Of a stretch of 5,163 nucleotides of DNA, positions 1 through 5,163 are shown piece after piece (the first letter of the stretch is position 1; each line of letters opens with the position of its first letter). The DNA is from an uncultured Atopobium sp. (GTDB lineage: Bacteria; Actinomycetota; Coriobacteriia; Coriobacteriales; Atopobiaceae): the NCBI GenBank assembly GCA_938041635.1, contig CALIAD010000023.1:1-5163 (forward strand), given 5' to 3'. The translations under genes were made by a program, and so were the position numbers. The notes beneath the pieces were generated by a model. It made no database searches. It worked only from the letters and a program-made list of their open reading frames with translations, and was not told the DNA's origin.

Positions 1-800
1 AGCCCCTCTATCTGCAACACCTCGTCAAGCGAGATGTGGTTGAGGTGCACCTTTGACGGGTCGTACGGGTCAAGATGATCCCTGACGGCAATGAGACTTG
101 TAGCGGTTCCGCCGACGCCCACTAAAAGCTCAGGCGCTGCACACTGCTGCTGAGCTCGCCCAATAGCCCCAGATATCATCTGAGCTGCCATTTTGTGAGC
201 TCCATCAATGTCCTCAGCTGATGGGTGATCCGAAGACAGATTAAAGCGCTCAGTCAGACGTCTGCAGCCAAGATCAACGGACTCAACAAAGTTGATGTCG
301 AGCTGCTGTCCTCCGAACTGCTGCTCCTCAAGCTGCTGACCTGCGCCTTGTGCTGCAGGCTGGCCCGCCAGCGTGCCAACGACCAACTCAGTTGAGCCGC
401 CGCCGCTGTCGGCAACAAGAATGTGATGATTCTCAAAATCGTGAGAGACACCCAAAAAAGTAAGCGCGCCTTCAATCTCACCTGGAATAATCATGGGTTC
501 AAGCCCCAGCGAAGCTAGACCCATTCCCAGGTCAGGAGCATTTTCTGCATCGCGAGCAGCGCTTGTGAGCGTACACACAACTGCCTCAGCGCCCTCTTTT
601 CTCGCGTAATCAACATAAGAAGAAACGCAACCAACACAACGATGAATTGCCTCAGGTAGCAGGCGTTTTGTCGTATCAACACCCTCGCCTAAATTAACAA
701 TCTCGGTGTATTTGGCCATGCGAATAACACGACCGTCCTCAACCTGCGCAAGTGCAAGTCGAGCAGTTACGGTTCCAATATCAATTGCAGCTAGAAGCAT
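1..800 (-). CDS. ppx: Ppx/GppA-family exopolyphosphatase, 3' end cut by window edge
   Basis: Member of the ASKHA-fold Ppx/GppA family, which removes terminal phosphate from polyphosphate and/or the 5' phosphate of pppGpp in the cytoplasm. The 266 complete codons seen carry the family motifs in order: phosphate-1 loop IDIGTVT (residues 6-12), NLGEGV (36-41), TSAARDAEN (79-87), GEIEGALTFLGV (107-118, with E110 the likely counterpart of the catalytic Glu of the GxEEA motif), phosphate-2 loop DSGGGSTEL (131-139), VDLGCRRLTE (175-184) and GVGGTAT (228-234). Only the last few tens of residues should be missing, since single-domain actinobacterial Ppx proteins are about 310-330 residues. The phosphate-1 loop has V-T where many relatives have N-S. 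A Gln-rich insertion (147-168) sits between phosphate-2 and the DLG motif. The ATG overlaps the last base of the upstream divIC stop codon (TAATG); a weak GGGA lies 10 bases before it, so coupling is likely. Polyphosphatase versus pppGpp phosphatase cannot be decided from sequence. Confidence 0.93.
   Translation of the reverse strand, partial: MLLAAIDIGTVTARLALAQVEDGRVIRMAKYTEIVNLGEGVDTTKRLLPEAIHRCVGCVSSYVDYARKEGAEAVVCTLTSAARDAENAPDLGMGLASLGLEPMIIPGEIEGALTFLGVSHDFENHHILVADSGGGSTELVVGTLAGQPAAQGAGQQLEEQQFGGQQLDINFVESVDLGCRRLTERFNLSSDHPSAEDIDGAHKMAAQMISGAIGRAQQQCAAPELLVGVGGTATSLIAVRDHLDPYDPSKVHLNHISLDEVLQIEG
298..357 (-). repeat. Imperfect 30-base tandem duplication coding a Gln-rich insertion in Ppx
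   Basis: Two adjacent 30-base units (plus-strand 298-327 and 328-357) begin with nearly the same 11 bases (TCGAGCTGCTG and TCAAGCTGCTG) and encode residues 159-168 (EQQFGGQQLD) and 149-158 (AAQGAGQQLE), five of ten residues identical. The unit keeps the reading frame. It falls in the surface region between the DSGGGSTEL loop and the DLGCRRLTE strand, where most family members have a short turn. This looks like an in-frame duplication of a CAG-rich segment. Confidence 0.5.
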
Positions 801-1750
801 TAGTGTGAGTTCCCACTATCAGACTTTGAATTGTCGGCGCCGGACCCCTCAGAAGATCCACCTTCTCCAGAGTTCTTCTGCTCGTGAGACTCTCCAGGAG
901 ATGGCGCAGATGTAGAATCGTCAGAGTTTGCGCTCTTAGGAGCCTCAGTATTGCCGGAATCGCCTGGTGTAAATCCAAAAACAAAATCCCCAACCTTGAT
1001 GTACCACGGATAGTCAGGATGCTGAACGGTGTTCTCGTCCTTCTTTTTATCAAGGCCCTCTACTCGCGCAGATTCCTCGCCGCCAGAAACCAAGCCCTGC
1101 TTATGAGCCTCGTCTATGATGCCCTCTTTTGTCTGCAGACCCTGAACCTCGGACTCAAGTCGTTTTTGATCTTCCTCGAGCTTCTGCTGATTTAACAGCA
1201 ACTCGTCATGCTCGCGAACAGCGTGGTAGTAGCCACGAATTGGCGGATACAAGCCCACAAGCAGGAAGATTACAACGCCGAGAAAAATGACAAGCCTGGT
1301 ATGGTTACGCGCAAAATCAAGCGCTTTGTCTTTAAGCTCTACCAGAGAAGCTATGCTGAACTGCGGTTTATTGGTTCTTTCAGTCTTCTGTCCGCGCTCG
1401 GACTTCTGACCGCGCTCGGACTTCTGAGCCCTATCGATCCGCTGAACAGGAGCAGTTCTTTTAGACTTGACGTCCTTGGAACTCTTCTGAGAAGATGCTT
1501 GTTTTGATGGCGCCGTGCCCTCTGACGACGCTGTATCTTTTGGAGTCACCGAAGGCTTTTTAACCTCAGTAGCCTTCGAGTCAGGTTGAGATTTCTCAGT
1601 TACCTGGAGTTTCTCGGCTTTTTTAGTTGAAAATATTTTGAGAGCACCAGAGGCATGCTCCGCGGTAGTCTCTTTAAGAGGCTCAACGGAACGCTTGGTG
1701 GGCGTTGTTTTTCTTTTTGTACCACTCTTTTTAGTGGTGTCTTGACTCAT
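800..1750 (-). CDS. DivIC/FtsB-like septum formation protein with long low-complexity ends
   Basis: Bitopic membrane protein of the FtsB/DivIC family, which joins FtsL and FtsQ/DivIB at the division site. Numbered from the ATG at 1762 (320 residues): a basic Lys/Ser/Thr-rich cytoplasmic region (1-135), a membrane segment (about 156-175, LVIFLGVVIFLLVGLYPPI), a Glu/Gln/Lys-rich coiled coil (about 180-213, EHDELLLNQQKLEEDQKRLE), the short region after it that FtsB/DivIC proteins usually have (about 214-265, with YPWYIKVGDFVFGF), then a Ser/Gly/Glu/Asp-rich outer tail (268-320). Typical relatives are about 100-230 residues, so the extra length is in the two ends. I prefer the ATG at 1750 (316 residues, MSQDTTKK) because GAGA lies 6 bases before it, while the ATG at 1762 has no ribosome site. 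Its position between mazG and ppx matches the actinobacterial cluster and supports the call. The ends are Lys/Ser-rich and use A-rich codons, unlike the neighbours. Confidence 0.87.
   Translation of the reverse strand: MSQDTTKKSGTKRKTTPTKRSVEPLKETTAEHASGALKIFSTKKAEKLQVTEKSQPDSKATEVKKPSVTPKDTASSEGTAPSKQASSQKSSKDVKSKRTAPVQRIDRAQKSERGQKSERGQKTERTNKPQFSIASLVELKDKALDFARNHTRLVIFLGVVIFLLVGLYPPIRGYYHAVREHDELLLNQQKLEEDQKRLESEVQGLQTKEGIIDEAHKQGLVSGGEESARVEGLDKKKDENTVQHPDYPWYIKVGDFVFGFTPGDSGNTEAPKSANSDDSTSAPSPGESHEQKNSGEGGSSEGSGADNSKSDSGNSH
1385..1426 (-). repeat. 18-base tandem repeat in divIC/ftsB (SERGQK unit)
   Basis: Two full 18-base copies (1385-1402 and 1403-1420) differ at one base, and the first 6 bases of a third copy follow. 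On the minus strand they encode back-to-back SERGQK units, giving the stretch AQKSERGQKSERGQKTER (residues 112-129 counted from the ATG at 1762) in the cytoplasmic tail just before the membrane segment. The 18-base period preserves the frame, so copy number could vary between strains by slippage without breaking the gene. Confidence 0.85.
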
Positions 1751-1816
1751 CACGGATCTCATTTCTGGTTTGTTTGGTGATGCGTCGCAACAAATTGCAA
1801 CATCTTTATTATGGCA

Positions 1817-1841
1817 GAGGCAGCGCCGATAGCCCTGCCTC
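1817..1841 (-). other. GC-rich inverted repeat (hairpin) upstream of divIC/ftsB
   Basis: GAGGCAG (1817-1823) pairs with CTGCCTC (1835-1841); inside it, after one mismatch, two further GC pairs close a five-base loop. The hairpin would form in RNA about 105 bases after the mazG stop and about 65 bases before the divIC start. It is not followed by a T-run on the minus strand (the next bases read TGCCATAATAAAG), so it is not a standard intrinsic terminator. It could stabilise the 3' end of the mazG message, or be part of a leader. Confidence 0.45.
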
Positions 1842-1912
1842 AGTTTGGAATTTCATCGTTTTACCGAATAGAAGTCGTCGCTCCAACGGCAAGTCGTAAA
1901 CTTTGCGGTACG

Positions 1913-1930
1913 TTGCACGTCTTCGTGCGA
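1913..1930 (-). other. Short inverted repeat just after mazG
   Basis: GCACG (1915-1919) and CGTGC (1924-1928) form a perfect five-pair stem around a four-base loop, starting 14 bases after the mazG stop codon. Read from the plus strand the stem extends by a G-T and an A-T pair. No T-tract follows on the minus strand, so it does not look like a rho-independent terminator; a role in mRNA 3' end protection is possible but unproven. Confidence 0.3.
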
Positions 1931-1944
1931 TTCACGCAGCTTGC

Positions 1945-2871
1945 TTACGCATCAAGATGACGTTTTGCCTCTTGCCATAAATCTTCTTGTAGCTCGGGTT
2001 TCTCGTCAAGCGAGAAGCCTCTCTCAGTAGCAGCTTTCTCCATGTACGACCAGCGAGCGCGGAACTTTCTGCAGGCGCTCATCAGCGCTTCTTCCGCGTC
2101 AACGCCTTCCCAGCGAGCAACGTTTATCAGCGCAAATAAGATGTCACCAAACTCGTCCGTTTTCTGCTGTGTACCTGGGGCTTCAGCGTCAAACTCCGCG
2201 CGCTCCTCGGCAACCTTGTCCCACACATCACTAACTGACGCCCACTCAAAGCCCATCTTTGCGGCACGCTTTGAGATCTTCTGGGCCTGCATTAACGCAG
2301 GTAGAGACTGTGGAACCGAGTCGAGAAGACCCTCGGTGTGCACGGTATCTTCCGCACTGGCGCGCTCCTCAGCTTTGACGCTCTCCCACACGTCCAAGAC
2401 AGCCGCAGCCGACGACGCTGAGCCAGCTTCTGGCCCAAATACATGCGGATGCCTGCGTACCAGCTTCTGGTTGAGCGCTCGACAGACGTCGTCGATGTCG
2501 AAGCCCGCTGCGCCAGCGCTTGTAGCATGGTCGCACACGCCGCCCTTCTCGGCACCGTCCGCACCGCTGTCCGCCTCAATCTGCGAGTGAAGAACTACCT
2601 GTTCAAGCACGTCGCCAAGCTCTTCCTCAAGGTGCTCGGGAGAGCCCTCAGCAATAGCCTCAACCGCCTCGTAGGCCTCCTCAATCATGTTCTTTGAGAT
2701 GGACTGGTGCGTCTGCTCCTTGTCCCAAGGGCAGCCGTCCTCCTGACGAAGTCGCCAGATAGTTCTGATCAGACGGTCGAACTCCGGATGCGTCTGCGGC
2801 GCTCCAGGACGAGCTTTTGTTTCTTCATCAACTGCGGCAGCTAGCTGGGCGATCTTCTCGTCAGATGTCAT
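1945..2871 (-). CDS. mazG: MazG-family nucleoside triphosphate pyrophosphohydrolase
   Basis: All-alpha NTP pyrophosphohydrolase that converts (d)NTPs to the monophosphate plus pyrophosphate; MazG proteins are linked to clearing aberrant nucleotides and to lowering the (p)ppGpp response. The 308 residues contain two tandem MazG domains. Domain 1 has the signature LRQEDGCPWDKEQTHQS (41-57), the metal-binding EExxE (E64, E65, E68) and ExxD (E84, D87). The linker has KLVRRHPHVFG (136-146) and a PALMQAQK segment (191-198). Domain 2 has EExxE (E222, E223, E226) and ExxD (E240, D243), followed by INVARWEG (249-256), so both sites look intact. At 308 residues it is longer than E. coli MazG (263); much of the excess is an Ala/Gly-rich insertion at about 101-123 before FDIDDV and a shorter Ser/Ala stretch at 149-158. 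The start lies 5 bases past the oxidoreductase stop, with TGAGGAG (2889-2883) 11 bases before the ATG. It is the third gene of the mfd operon. Confidence 0.95.
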   Translation of the reverse strand: MTSDEKIAQLAAAVDEETKARPGAPQTHPEFDRLIRTIWRLRQEDGCPWDKEQTHQSISKNMIEEAYEAVEAIAEGSPEHLEEELGDVLEQVVLHSQIEADSGADGAEKGGVCDHATSAGAAGFDIDDVCRALNQKLVRRHPHVFGPEAGSASSAAAVLDVWESVKAEERASAEDTVHTEGLLDSVPQSLPALMQAQKISKRAAKMGFEWASVSDVWDKVAEERAEFDAEAPGTQQKTDEFGDILFALINVARWEGVDAEEALMSACRKFRARWSYMEKAATERGFSLDEKPELQEDLWQEAKRHLDA

Positions 2872-2876
2872 AGAAC

Positions 2877-3956
2877 TTACTGCTCCTCAGGGTACAGAAA
2901 ATTCCAGTCGTTGCGCAGGCCGGTCATGAGCTCCATAACGTCCTTTGAGACCTCAAGCTGCGCCTGAGCAGAAGCGTCTCCTGCAACAGCAGCCTCCAGG
3001 TCTGCGAGCACGTATGCCAGAGCATCAGCCGTGCGTCCTACCTGGACTTTCTCCTGCTTGCCGTCGTCAGTCCACGTAATTGTGGCAACGTCGGCGCGTG
3101 GGTACTCCATAATCTCAATGAAGGCTTTATCAGCAGAAATCATAGCTCGTTTTGGCTGCTTGGAATGAAGTGTCAACGCCAAGACAACCATCTGACCCTC
3201 GGCGTTTCTGAGCAAAATGCCGTCCGTCTGATCAACGCCGGTAGGGGCTGGATTCATCATGGAGAGCACGTCATGAGGCTGGCTCTTCAAGAAAAGACGC
3301 GCCAGTGTCAGCGAATAGACGCCAATGTCCAGAAGCGCGCCGCCCGCAAGTTTGGGATTGAAGAAGCGATTCTCCATGTCAAACTCTTTGTAGCTGCCAA
3401 AATTCTCCTGAATCAGGTTGACTGGACCAAACTCGCCCGCCTCTACGCGGCTAACCAGCTCTTTGTAGAGTGGCATGTGCAAAATGGTGCAGGCGTCCAT
3501 GAGCTGAACACCGTTTTGACGTGCAAGTTCTTCGGCCTCAAGCAACTCAGCGGAATTGAGTGTAATGGACTTCTCGCACAGAACGTGCTTGCCCGCCTGA
3601 AGTGCTTTGCGCAGGTAGATGATGTGCGTGTTGTGAGGCGTGGTCAGATACACCGCGTCAATCTCGTCGCTGGCGAGAAGATCGTCGATGCTGTCATACA
3701 CACGTTTGACGTGGTGTTTTTGTGCAAACGCAACAGCCTTCTCCTGCGTTCTGTTGGCTACGCCATCAATAGTTCTGCCGACTGAGGCCAGTGCCTCTGC
3801 CATCTGGTTTGCAATAACGCCGCAGCCAATAACACCCCACCTGAGGTGTGGCGCGGCAAAGATCGTGTCAACGGCGCTCGCAGCATCCTGCGCGGCGCTC
3901 GCGGTCCCCGCAGAGCTCGCAGCGTTCTGTGACGTCTGACCTGCTGTTTGGCTCAT
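2877..3956 (-). CDS. Gfo/Idh/MocA-family NAD(P)-dependent oxidoreductase
   Basis: Two-domain dehydrogenase that uses NAD(P) to oxidise or reduce a sugar, inositol, diol or related polyol; the substrate cannot be read from sequence. The Rossmann domain begins with WGVIGCGVIA (40-49) and continues with DAVYLTTPHNTHI (100-112) and GKHVLCEKSITLNSAE (122-137). K129 is the conserved lysine, but the usual EKP reads EKS. The C-terminal domain has NPKLAGGALLDIGVYSLTLA (200-219), a form typical of the branch containing dihydrodiol dehydrogenase. The 359 residues are slightly longer than usual because of an Ala/Ser/Gln-rich N-terminal tail of about 36 residues, with no signal peptide or membrane segment. 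The ATG is well supported: GAGGAG (3967-3962), formed by the last two codons of mfd, stands 5 bases before it, and only 2 bases separate the mfd stop from the start. There is no internal ATG before M52, which is already past the GCGVIA loop. Co-expression with mfd and mazG gives no obvious clue to substrate. Confidence 0.9.
   Translation of the reverse strand: MSQTAGQTSQNAASSAGTASAAQDAASAVDTIFAAPHLRWGVIGCGVIANQMAEALASVGRTIDGVANRTQEKAVAFAQKHHVKRVYDSIDDLLASDEIDAVYLTTPHNTHIIYLRKALQAGKHVLCEKSITLNSAELLEAEELARQNGVQLMDACTILHMPLYKELVSRVEAGEFGPVNLIQENFGSYKEFDMENRFFNPKLAGGALLDIGVYSLTLARLFLKSQPHDVLSMMNPAPTGVDQTDGILLRNAEGQMVVLALTLHSKQPKRAMISADKAFIEIMEYPRADVATITWTDDGKQEKVQVGRTADALAYVLADLEAAVAGDASAQAQLEVSKDVMELMTGLRNDWNFLYPEEQ
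2883..2889 (-). promoter_or_regulatory. Ribosome binding site for mazG inside the oxidoreductase 3' end
   Basis: TGAGGAG on the minus strand overlaps the last codons of the oxidoreductase and lies 11 bases before the mazG ATG at 2871. The spacing is longer than ideal but the match is strong, and it supports the start used here. Confidence 0.65.
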
Positions 3957-3958
3957 AT

Positions 3959-5163
3959 TTACTCCTCAACCTCGTCGTCGCCACCAAGCTCTTCAAGAAC
4001 TCCCAGGGCGGCGGGCATCAACTGCTCTTCATTTCGGTGGAACGGATACGCCAGCTTATGCGACTTTGGATACACAATAGCACCGCGACCCTTCAACTTG
4101 AGGGCTTGTTCGCGAGGAATTTCTACACCCAGATATACCAGGCGTCCATTTGTTAGGCTCACTGACGTTGCGCCCAAACGCTGCGCGCGGATGCGCACGC
4201 GGGCACGATCAAATAAGTTCTTACCTGCAAGAGGCAGGGCGCCAAAGCTATTCTCGGTATCTTGCTGAAGCGCGTCAACATCGGAAAGCTCTGTAGCCGC
4301 AGCAAGACGACGGTACACCAGAACACGACGGTCAACCTCTGGCAAATAATCCTCATCAAGATAGAAATCTGCAGGTAGATTGATGGTTACCTCGGCCTGC
4401 TCAAGCTCTGCGGACTCTCCGCGAGCCTCAGCAACTGCCTCGCCCAGCATCTGTGTAAAGAGGTCAAAGCCAACACTGGAAAGGTTTCCGTGCTGCTCGG
4501 CGCCCATAAGGGAGCCCGCGCCTCTAATCTCCAGGTCGCGCATGGCAATACGCATGCCGCTGCCCAGATCCTGGAACTCGTTGATTGCCGTCAGACGCTC
4601 GGTTGCCTCTTCCGTCAGCGGCAGCTCCGCGGGGAACATAAAGTACGCATACGCCTGCTGCCTACCGCGACCAACACGGCCCTTGAGCTGGTACAACTGC
4701 GCCAGGCCCAGACGCTGTGAGTCCTCGATAATCAGCGTGTTAGTGTGCGAGTTGTCAATGCCGGACTCGATGATGGTGGTGGCCACCAAAACGTCAATCT
4801 CGTGCTCCTGGAAGGCAAGCATGACGTTTTCTACCTCGCGAGCGCTCATCTGACCATGAGCCACACCCACGCGGGCCTCCGGAGCCGCCTCCTCCACGCG
4901 AGCCACTGCCTCATCAATAGTGGTCACGCGATTGGACACGTAATACACCTGACCTTCTCGCTCCAGCTCACTTCTAATAGCTGCGGAAACAAGGTCCGGG
5001 TTGTACTCGCCCACCATCACCTGAACAGGCTTTCTACCAGGCGGTGGCGTCAGAATCAGGCTCATGTCACGCACGCCGCTCATGGCCATCTGCATGGTGC
5101 GCGGAATTGGCGTTGCCGAGAGCGTCAGCACGTCTACCTGCTCGCGCATGTTTTTGAGCTGCT
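3959..5163 (-). CDS. mfd: Transcription-repair coupling factor Mfd, C-terminal third (5' end outside window)
   Basis: Mfd is a DNA translocase that pushes stalled RNA polymerase off DNA and recruits UvrA for strand-specific excision repair. The window holds about 401 of the usual 1,100-1,200 residues; the frame is open to the right edge (codons for QLKN precede the first Met at 5149), so that Met is internal. Counting from it: SATPIPRT (11-18), GVRDMSLILTPP (25-36), helicase motif IV region GQVYYVSNRV (66-75), motif V VLVATTIIESGIDNSHTN (120-137), motif VI QLKGRVGRGR (154-163), then the translocation (TRG) motif around GMRIAMRDLEIRGAGSLMGAEQHG (198-221), shared with RecG. The remainder (about 250-396) is the C-terminal TRCF domain that masks the UvrA-binding surface, ending in an acidic tail (DDEVEE). 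RecG is excluded because RecG lacks this TRCF domain. It is the first gene seen of the operon; its promoter lies outside the window. Confidence 0.97.
   Translation of the reverse strand, partial: QLKNMREQVDVLTLSATPIPRTMQMAMSGVRDMSLILTPPPGRKPVQVMVGEYNPDLVSAAIRSELEREGQVYYVSNRVTTIDEAVARVEEAAPEARVGVAHGQMSAREVENVMLAFQEHEIDVLVATTIIESGIDNSHTNTLIIEDSQRLGLAQLYQLKGRVGRGRQQAYAYFMFPAELPLTEEATERLTAINEFQDLGSGMRIAMRDLEIRGAGSLMGAEQHGNLSSVGFDLFTQMLGEAVAEARGESAELEQAEVTINLPADFYLDEDYLPEVDRRVLVYRRLAAATELSDVDALQQDTENSFGALPLAGKNLFDRARVRIRAQRLGATSVSLTNGRLVYLGVEIPREQALKLKGRGAIVYPKSHKLAYPFHRNEEQLMPAALGVLEELGGDDEVEE
3962..3967 (-). promoter_or_regulatory. Ribosome binding site for the oxidoreductase inside the mfd 3' end
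   Basis: GAGGAG on the minus strand is made of the last two Glu codons of mfd and sits 5 bases before the oxidoreductase ATG at 3956. It fixes that start and implies that ribosomes finishing mfd can reload on the next gene. Confidence 0.8.

Larger units (their letters stand above)
1751..1944. other. Intergenic gap between mazG and divIC/ftsB, no gene found
   Basis: This is the only sizeable non-coding stretch in the window. All three minus-strand frames close quickly or give unrecognisable peptides; the longest, read from about 1942 to 1856, has about 28 codons, lacks an ATG or ribosome site and shows no family motif. It contains two inverted repeats (1817-1841 and 1913-1930). On the minus strand a CATAAT box (1813-1808) could be a -10 element for divIC, giving a leader of about 50 bases, but no -35 match lies 16-18 bases upstream, so the promoter call is weak. 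A six-base repeat (GCAACA at 1787 and 1797, one helical turn apart) lies just upstream of divIC. In many Actinobacteria eno sits at this point. Confidence 0.6.

Noticed and set aside
254..481. Minus-strand 75-residue frame with a hydrophobic, signal-peptide-like start
   Set aside because: It overlaps ppx in another frame across the conserved DSGGGSTEL region, and its hydrophobic start is a by-product of that sequence.
884..1507. Plus-strand frames with Leu-rich stretches opposite divIC/ftsB
   Set aside because: They are complements of the Lys/Ser/Glu-rich tails and of the 18-base repeat; no ribosome site and no recognisable domain.
1748..1762. Upstream ATG at 1762 as the divIC/ftsB start
   Set aside because: No ribosome site precedes it, whereas GAGA stands 6 bases before the ATG at 1750; the difference is only four residues and remains possible.
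1817..1841. Hairpin considered as an intrinsic terminator for the mfd-mazG operon
   Set aside because: The minus-strand bases after the stem are TGCCATAATAAAG, with no U-run; on the plus strand there is no upstream gene to terminate.
1751..1944. Possible remnant of eno or of an S4-domain RNA-binding gene between mazG and divIC
   Set aside because: None of the three minus-strand translations shows enolase or S4 motifs.
2042..2590. Plus-strand open frame of 182 codons, Ser/Ala-rich
   Set aside because: Antisense shadow of mazG; composition is that expected from the complement of Glu/Ala-rich codons.
3165..3785. Plus-strand open frame of 206 codons
   Set aside because: It lies wholly antisense to the conserved oxidoreductase, has no family motifs or ribosome site, and is explained by the codon bias of the real gene.
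5147..5149. ATG at 5149 as a real start for a short helicase
   Set aside because: The frame continues to the window edge with residues that fit Mfd, and the ATG falls inside a conserved motif, so it is an internal Met of a gene cut by the window.

Overview
All recognisable genes lie on the minus strand and read from the right edge of the window to the left. In transcription order they are: the C-terminal third of the transcription-repair coupling factor Mfd (entering from the right edge), a Gfo/Idh/MocA-family NAD(P)-dependent oxidoreductase, a two-domain MazG nucleotide pyrophosphohydrolase, a gap of about 190 bases, a DivIC/FtsB-like septum protein, and a Ppx/GppA-family exopolyphosphatase that runs off the left edge.

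The order mfd - mazG - (eno) - ftsB/divIC - (DUF501) - ppx is a classic actinobacterial arrangement, as in the Mycobacterium Rv1020-Rv1026 region. With moderate GC content, strong GAGGAG ribosome sites and Ala/Ser-rich insertions in otherwise conserved proteins, the window best fits a Coriobacteriia genome, perhaps Atopobiaceae (Lancefieldella/Atopobium-like). The assignment is an inference from gene order and protein character, not from a marker gene.

Right block (2877-5163 plus mazG at 1945-2871): mfd, the oxidoreductase and mazG are packed with gaps of 2 and 5 bases, and each downstream ribosome site lies inside the end of the gene before it. They are almost certainly one operon. Mfd (DNA repair at stalled RNA polymerase) and MazG (hydrolysis of nucleoside triphosphates) are both housekeeping nucleic-acid functions; the oxidoreductase is an unexpected member.

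Left block (1-1750): the divisome protein and the Ppx/GppA phosphatase overlap by one base (TAATG), so they are probably translationally coupled. The gap (1751-1944) between the blocks holds two hairpins and a weak -10-like box but no convincing intrinsic terminator, so it may be either a transcript leader or simply an untranslated spacer in a longer operon.

No undescribed defence, mobile or RNA system is visible. The unusual points are modest: loss of eno and DUF501 from the expected cluster, a sugar/diol-dehydrogenase-like gene inserted between mfd and mazG with EKS in place of EKP, a divisome protein with very long low-complexity ends and an 18-base tandem repeat, and Gln-rich or Ala/Gly-rich insertions in Ppx and MazG.
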